A stretch of DNA of 18,082 nt, taken from positions 1 to 18,082 of the forward strand of contig JBNJCV010000034.1 of assembly GCA_051744245.1 (NCBI GenBank). Direction: 5' to 3'. The position numbers and the translations under genes were made by a program. Shown piece after piece: positions 14,430 to 18,082 of this stretch. Source of the DNA: M55B165 sp051744245. Its GTDB lineage: Bacteria; Actinomycetota; Humimicrobiia; Humimicrobiales; Humimicrobiaceae. Numbering within the stretch: the stretch's first letter is position 1; every line of letters starts with the position of its first letter. The notes under the pieces are model-generated. The model saw only the letters and a list, made by a program, of their open reading frames with translations, was not told the DNA's origin and ran no database searches.

Positions 14430-15965
14430 ATGGATATTCTTTTATATATTAAATATTTCTTTTCCCTGGTTTCCCCGGTATTTGTAGGCTATATCCCTGT
14501 ATATTACCTGCTTCTGCGAAGGAAGATCCTTGATTTGGAATACAAAAACCTCTCTGGAAAGTTTTTTATTACTTTCATCTCTTTTTATATAGGCTCCTTT
14601 ATTATTTGCATACTAATGATGGTTTTAAGCATGTTTGGCTTTAACCTCGAGTTTGACTATGTGCTGGTTTTCGTACTTGTCTGCATATCCATTAGTGCTT
14701 ATCTCTATTTTAGCAAGAAGTTCCGCTACCGGGAAAAGATAAGGCTTAAAAAAATGATTAAGGGCACTGTAACCATTGAGGATAATTTAAAAATTAAAAA
14801 AGGTAAGGTGATTAACGGCAGCAAGCCTAAAAAAATTTCCTTCCGCCTGGACAGGGGCAAGCTAGGGGATGTGCTGTTTGCCCTGGTTGCTGTCCTTATT
14901 TTTGCCAACTTTTTGGCGGTACTTTTTTTTACTTTCCTTTTTCCGGTAAGGTTTTGGGATGCGGTAGCCTGCTGGAGCCTTAAGGGCAAGGCATTTTTTA
15001 TTGACAGCGATATTTTTACTTTTTTTACCCAGCATGATTACTGGTTTTCCCATCCCTCTTATCCATTGTATCTTAGCTTGCTTCAGACCTGGATATATAC
15101 CTGGCTGGGCAAAGTTGATGAGAACCTGGTTAAAGTAATTTTTCCCCTGTTTTACCTGTCCCTGGTATTTATTTGTTATCATTTTTTCAGAAAAAAGATA
15201 AACAGGATCCTGTCCGTAATTTTGGTATTTGTTTTGTCTTCTATCCCCATTATTGTTGACCATGGCTATATTGAATATTCAAATCTGCTTTTTTCTGTAA
15301 TACTGCTGCTGGCAGTTTACTTTTTATACCTTTGGAGGGCTAGAAGAAAGATTGGAAGTTATGTAATACTTTCCGGGGTATTTTTTGCCTTGCTTAGCTT
15401 TATAAGGGGGGAGGGCATACTGTTTCTGGCCTTGTTTTTTGCCCTGGGCATTATATTTTTATTCATGGACCTTTTCAGGCTAAAACACTACAAGGCCACC
15501 ATTATCAATTTTTTTGCTTCTGTTATTTTAACATTTTTGCTAATCATTCCCTGGTACTTGCTTAAGTTTGGCTTGGGTATTCCTGCCTTGCCTATTGAAT
15601 GGTCAAGCTTTATAGCTGGCGGGGGAGATATTGTGGGAAGTTTTAACTCTTTTAGGGCTGCCTCGGCGCTGGTAAAGGAATTTATCTTCTCTGCTTATGA
15701 TTCCCCCAGGGCATTTCTGGGGTCTTTTTACGGGCCGGCCTGGATAATTTTATTTATACTGTTTTTTGTAAATATTAAGAGGCTGTTTTCACGGAATAAC
15801 TGGATACCTTTTATATTTATATTATTTGGCATGTTAACTGTTTTTGTATCTATAGGATTTGTAAGTGATTTTGAGGGATCCATAGACAGGTACCTGCTGC
15901 ATTTCTTTCCTTTAACCTACCTGTGGATACTGTCCAATCTTCCTAATTCAAAAAAGCTTGAGTAA
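14430..15965 (+). CDS. GT-C membrane glycosyltransferase (GT39/ArnT-like)
   Basis: The 511-residue protein has about 11-13 TM segments (for example 6-28, 46-70, 77-95, 148-172, 232-254, 283-301, 328-346, 357-378, 459-478, 486-503). After the fourth TM comes an outside loop with PVRFWDAVACWSLKGKAFF (172-190), where Asp177 fits the catalytic Asp of GT-C enzymes, then HPSYPLYLSLLQ (208-219), IRGEG (325-329) and DRYLLHFFP (486-494 region). Such enzymes use lipid-phosphate sugars and transfer a sugar to lipids, glycans or proteins on the outer face. Acceptor and sugar cannot be told. A cytoplasmic basic loop of about 50 residues (96-146) is longer than usual. The metallophosphoesterase gene follows after 62 nt. 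Confidence 0.75.
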   Translation: MDILLYIKYFFSLVSPVFVGYIPVYYLLLRRKILDLEYKNLSGKFFITFISFYIGSFIICILMMVLSMFGFNLEFDYVLVFVLVCISISAYLYFSKKFRYREKIRLKKMIKGTVTIEDNLKIKKGKVINGSKPKKISFRLDRGKLGDVLFALVAVLIFANFLAVLFFTFLFPVRFWDAVACWSLKGKAFFIDSDIFTFFTQHDYWFSHPSYPLYLSLLQTWIYTWLGKVDENLVKVIFPLFYLSLVFICYHFFRKKINRILSVILVFVLSSIPIIVDHGYIEYSNLLFSVILLLAVYFLYLWRARRKIGSYVILSGVFFALLSFIRGEGILFLALFFALGIIFLFMDLFRLKHYKATIINFFASVILTFLLIIPWYLLKFGLGIPALPIEWSSFIAGGGDIVGSFNSFRAASALVKEFIFSAYDSPRAFLGSFYGPAWIILFILFFVNIKRLFSRNNWIPFIFILFGMLTVFVSIGFVSDFEGSIDRYLLHFFPLTYLWILSNLPNSKKLE

Positions 15966-16027
15966 ATATTATTTTGTGCTAATATTTATAACTTGTTTTA
16001 GTTGATTTAAAGGTTGATTAAAATAAA

Positions 16028-17044
16028 ATGCTTATATATATAATAATTGGAATCCTGGTGGCTGGAATTGGCGTGGCCTTCTATTTTTATGCTTTCCGCT
16101 TTGAGCCTTCTAATTTTAAGCTTTCGGAGGTAGACATATTCTTAAGGCAGCTGGGCAAGAAAGCCAAAGACAAAAAAGATAGGCCATTTTTAACCATATT
16201 GCATCTTTCAGATTTCCATTTAAGGGAAAACATAAAAGGTAAAAAACTATTTAAGTTTGTGCAGGGCTTAAAAGACCTTGAGCCTGATCTGCTGTTTCTA
16301 ACTGGGGACCTGATTGAAAAGGATGAAAATATCCCTTACCTTATTGAAATGCTGGAGCCGCTTAAAGCCAGGTACGGAAAGTATGCTGTTTTTGGGGTGC
16401 ATGACTATTACAATAAGTCTGCCGGTGAATTTTTGAAGAACATGGTTAAAAGGAAGAGAAAATACAGGAGGAAAAACGATACGGCTCGCCTCACATCAGA
16501 ACTGGGCAGCCTTGGAATTAAAGTACTTAGAAATGAGAAGGTAGTCCTGGAAAATAATGGCAGCGATATCAAGGAGATAGAGATAATTGGAATTGACGAT
16601 CCGGTTATAGAGAGAAATAATGTGGGGCTGGCTCTGGGAAACAATAGTTCAAAACCAATGACAGTAGAAGAGAAGGACAGGATTTACCGTGAAAAGCAGG
16701 CAGAGATTTTTAAAATGGATGACAAGGATTTCCATCTTCTAAACAGGGAGGCAAAGCTCAGGCTGGCCATGGTGCATACTCCTGATGCCAATACGATTAT
16801 AAGGTTGGCAGAAGAAGATACAGATTTAATATTTAGCGGCCATACCCACGGGGGCCAGATGAGGCTGCCCTATGTGGGGGCAATCCTTACCGGGTGCAGG
16901 CTGAAGGCCAGGTTTGCTTCGGGTCTGTTTTATTTTAAAAAGTTTGTATTGTATGTAACCCGGGGCTTAAGCGAGGGAAGATATTCGCAGTTTAGATTTT
17001 ACTGCCAGCCCGAAGCTTCCATGATAAGAATTTATGAGAAATAA
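16028..17044 (+). CDS. Membrane-anchored metallophosphoesterase
   Basis: The 338-residue protein has one N-terminal TM (about 3-22) and a calcineurin-like phosphoesterase domain: LHLSDFHLR (Asp62, His64), LTGDLIE (Asp94), VFGVHDYY (His125, Asp126), VHTPD (His250) and SGHTHGGQMRLP (His272, His274). These are the five blocks of the family, in the YkuE-like arrangement. In block III the metal-binding Asn of GNHD is replaced by Val. A basic insert (about 138-152, KRKRKYRRK) and a stretch of about 60 residues (about 180-240) separate the blocks. Family members hydrolyse phosphoesters such as lipid headgroups or UDP-linked lipids; no substrate can be assigned. It follows the GT-C gene and could be cotranscribed with it. 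Confidence 0.85.
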   Translation: MLIYIIIGILVAGIGVAFYFYAFRFEPSNFKLSEVDIFLRQLGKKAKDKKDRPFLTILHLSDFHLRENIKGKKLFKFVQGLKDLEPDLLFLTGDLIEKDENIPYLIEMLEPLKARYGKYAVFGVHDYYNKSAGEFLKNMVKRKRKYRRKNDTARLTSELGSLGIKVLRNEKVVLENNGSDIKEIEIIGIDDPVIERNNVGLALGNNSSKPMTVEEKDRIYREKQAEIFKMDDKDFHLLNREAKLRLAMVHTPDANTIIRLAEEDTDLIFSGHTHGGQMRLPYVGAILTGCRLKARFASGLFYFKKFVLYVTRGLSEGRYSQFRFYCQPEASMIRIYEK

Positions 17045-17048
17045 TTGT

Positions 17049-17076
17049 TTGAAAACATAAATAATTTTTATATAAT
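17049..17076 (+). promoter_or_regulatory. Promoter for the Glu-rich lipoprotein gene
   Basis: TTGAAA (17049-17054), a 16-nt spacer and TATAAT (17071-17076) form a good promoter. Transcription would begin near 17083, about 24 nt before the ATG at 17107, again without a clear ribosome site. Confidence 0.55.
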
Positions 17077-17106
17077 ATTATCCAATTTTAACTGACTTTT
17101 GAGTAT

Positions 17107-17640
17107 ATGGGAAAATTAATAGTGTCATTTATAGCATTAATAGTTTTATTTTCTTCTACCATCCTTCCTGCCTGCAGAAAATCTGAGGAACAGATCTCTG
17201 AAACAATAGTAGAAGAAGTAGAAAAAATAGAAGAGGAAACCGAAACCTTCACTGAAGAAGAAATAACAGAAGAAGAGGCCGAAGAAGAAGTGCCCCAGGA
17301 TATACAAAAACTAATAGATGGGGCAGACAGCTATTATGGGGACGGCGAATATGCTGAAGCTTCCAAAGCTTACCGGGATGGTGTGTTGGCAGTAGAGGGT
17401 TCGGATTTATCTGAAGAGAAAAAAGATGAGCTGCTTGGGTATCTTAACAGCAGGTATGAAGAAACTAAAGAGATTGTAGATACCGCAAGGATGCACCATG
17501 GAAATGCAATGCAGCTGCAATATGAAAAAAGATTTGAAGAAGCCAAGCAGGAGCTGGAGATGGCACTGGAGATTTACCCTAAATACCAGCCTGCAATTGA
17601 TGCACTGGAAACTCTTCAGGCTATGGAAGATTTAAATTAA
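17107..17640 (+). CDS. Glu-rich lipoprotein with TPR-like C-terminus
   Basis: The 177-residue protein has a signal peptide with a lipobox-like LPAC ending at Cys23, followed by a very acidic linker (about 26-62, with about half of residues Glu) and a helical domain (about 65-173) with two TPR-like helix pairs: DSYYGDGEYAEASKAYRDGV and LQYEKRFEEAKQELEMALEI. The Pro in the lipobox is tolerated but not ideal, so lipidation is likely but not sure. TPR lipoproteins usually hold protein partners at the outer membrane face. No enzyme motif is visible. It has its own promoter and stands after the phosphoesterase gene. Confidence 0.7.
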   Translation: MGKLIVSFIALIVLFSSTILPACRKSEEQISETIVEEVEKIEEETETFTEEEITEEEAEEEVPQDIQKLIDGADSYYGDGEYAEASKAYRDGVLAVEGSDLSEEKKDELLGYLNSRYEETKEIVDTARMHHGNAMQLQYEKRFEEAKQELEMALEIYPKYQPAIDALETLQAMEDLN

Positions 17641-17656
17641 TTATTGCCATTTTCTT

Positions 17657-17673
17657 GCCTGGCACTTCCAGGC
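17657..17673 (+). terminator. Hairpin after the lipoprotein gene
   Basis: GCCTGG and CCAGGC form a 6-bp GC-rich stem with a 5-nt loop, 17 nt after the stop codon. No U-run follows, so it may be a weak terminator or an mRNA-end stem. Confidence 0.4.
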
Positions 17674-17723
17674 TACTACACTTTAAAAGGAAGACAAGTT
17701 TAGAAAAACAAGTTTTTTAAAAA

Positions 17724-17765
17724 AGGTCATGGTTTTAAAAAGACCTACAAAAAAGTTTTAAAACC
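17724..17765 (+). promoter_or_regulatory. Overlapping, mutually exclusive inverted repeats
   Basis: AGGTC (17724-17728) can pair with GACCT (17742-17746), and GGTTTTAAAA (17731-17740) can pair perfectly with TTTTAAAACC (17756-17765). Each helix has one arm inside the loop of the other, so only one can form. Whether this is a regulatory switch, or chance in A/T-runs, cannot be told. Confidence 0.3.
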
Positions 17766-17774
17766 CTTCAATAA

Positions 17775-17797
17775 TATGACTTTAACTTAAAGTTATA
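17775..17797. promoter_or_regulatory. Near-perfect palindrome upstream of the last gene
   Basis: The arms TATGACTTTAA and TTAAAGTTATA pair at 10 of 11 positions around one central base. The palindrome ends 15 nt before the ATG at 17813 and overlaps a possible -10 (TATAGT at 17794-17799). It could be an operator. Confidence 0.35.
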
Positions 17798-17812
17798 GTA
17801 ATATTTTCACAA

Positions 17813-18082
17813 ATGGTATCTAAAAAAAGATCAACTAAAAAAAGAGGTTGTCTTACCCCCATGGTTAGGTTTACCTTTCTCTTCCTTATAATCTTTGGCA
17901 TTGGTTTTTTTATCTTCTATTCAATAGATAACCCTGATTTTCTGCCAAATTTAAAATCCAGTTTTTCACCGGAAAAAGCAAGCAGTGCTGCTGAAAATGA
18001 AAAAACAATGATGCAATTATCAGCAGAAAATGATACGAAAGTCCAGTCTGAATCCAGTAATGAAGACAGTGGTTTTTTAGAA
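17813..18082 (+). CDS. TM-anchored protein, 5' part only (runs off the window)
   Basis: An open frame of 90 codons begins at ATG 17813 and continues past the window end. The N-terminus is strongly basic (SKKRSTKKRG), followed by one TM segment (about 18-37, FTFLFLIIFGIGFFIFY within it) and a Ser-, Glu- and Asn-rich linker (about 48-90). This layout fits a bitopic protein with its functional domain outside and beyond the window end. The family cannot be told from this part. A palindrome and nested repeats lie in the 172-nt gap upstream. Confidence 0.6.
   Translation, partial: MVSKKRSTKKRGCLTPMVRFTFLFLIIFGIGFFIFYSIDNPDFLPNLKSSFSPEKASSAAENEKTMMQLSAENDTKVQSESSNEDSGFLE

Noticed and set aside
14862..15263. 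133-codon minus-strand open frame inside the GT-C gene
   Set aside because: Antisense to a hydrophobic coding region, giving a Lys/Gln-rich shadow product.
1..18082. tRNA, rRNA, CRISPR array, insertion sequence or phage attachment site
   Set aside because: None could be seen: no regular spacer repeats, no transposase or integrase frame, and no cloverleaf in the gaps.

Overview
The window is 18 kb of an AT-rich bacterial chromosome (roughly 40% G+C by eye) and looks like core and accessory cell-envelope DNA. No plasmid, phage, rRNA, tRNA or CRISPR signal was seen. A wall-type MurA, an LCP (LytR-CpsA-Psr) protein with a LytR_C tail, a predicted lipoprotein and several exported hydrolases suggest a peptidoglycan-walled, probably monoderm bacterium. 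A low-GC candidate lineage of Actinobacteriota or a relative is my guess, with low confidence, because no rRNA or lineage marker is present. TTG start codons and AT-rich extended -10 promoters recur.

Region 1 (about 74-6930, + strand) is an apparent operon: murA, an LCP glycopolymer transferase carrying two extra Ig-like domains, a membrane nucleotide-sugar 4,6-dehydratase (CapD/WbpM type), a small PglC-like initiating sugar-phosphate transferase, and an exported DUF4214-SGNH esterase-like protein. Together they read as: make a 4-keto-6-deoxy nucleotide sugar, load the first sugar on the lipid carrier, attach the finished glycan to peptidoglycan, and trim or deacylate it at the surface.

Region 2 (6934-7853, - strand) is an ArsR-type repressor with a 24-bp palindrome over its own promoter, coupled to an FmdB-like zinc ribbon and followed by a small conserved protein of unknown function. 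Region 3 (7929-10245) holds a leftward extended SDR sugar epimerase and a divergent second DUF4214 protein, this time joined to an HExxH metalloprotease-like domain. Region 4 (10396-11906, - strand) is a type IV toxin-antitoxin pair of the AbiE kind, with a perfect 10-bp inverted repeat over the -10 of the antitoxin promoter.

Region 5 (11946-14285, - strand) has an atypical SDR, an unrecognised membrane protein with a large outside domain, and a two-TM small protein. Divergent from these on the + strand are a GT-C (GT39/ArnT-like) membrane glycosyltransferase (14430-15965), a membrane-anchored metallophosphoesterase (16028-17044), a Glu-rich lipoprotein with TPR-like helices (17107-17640), and the start of a TM-anchored protein that runs off the end (17813-18082).

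The most unusual items are the paired DUF4214-hydrolase proteins, the LCP protein with inserted Ig-like tandem repeats, the unknown membrane protein at 12348-13406, and the two palindromic operator candidates. I did not find a clear-cut, wholly new multi-gene system.
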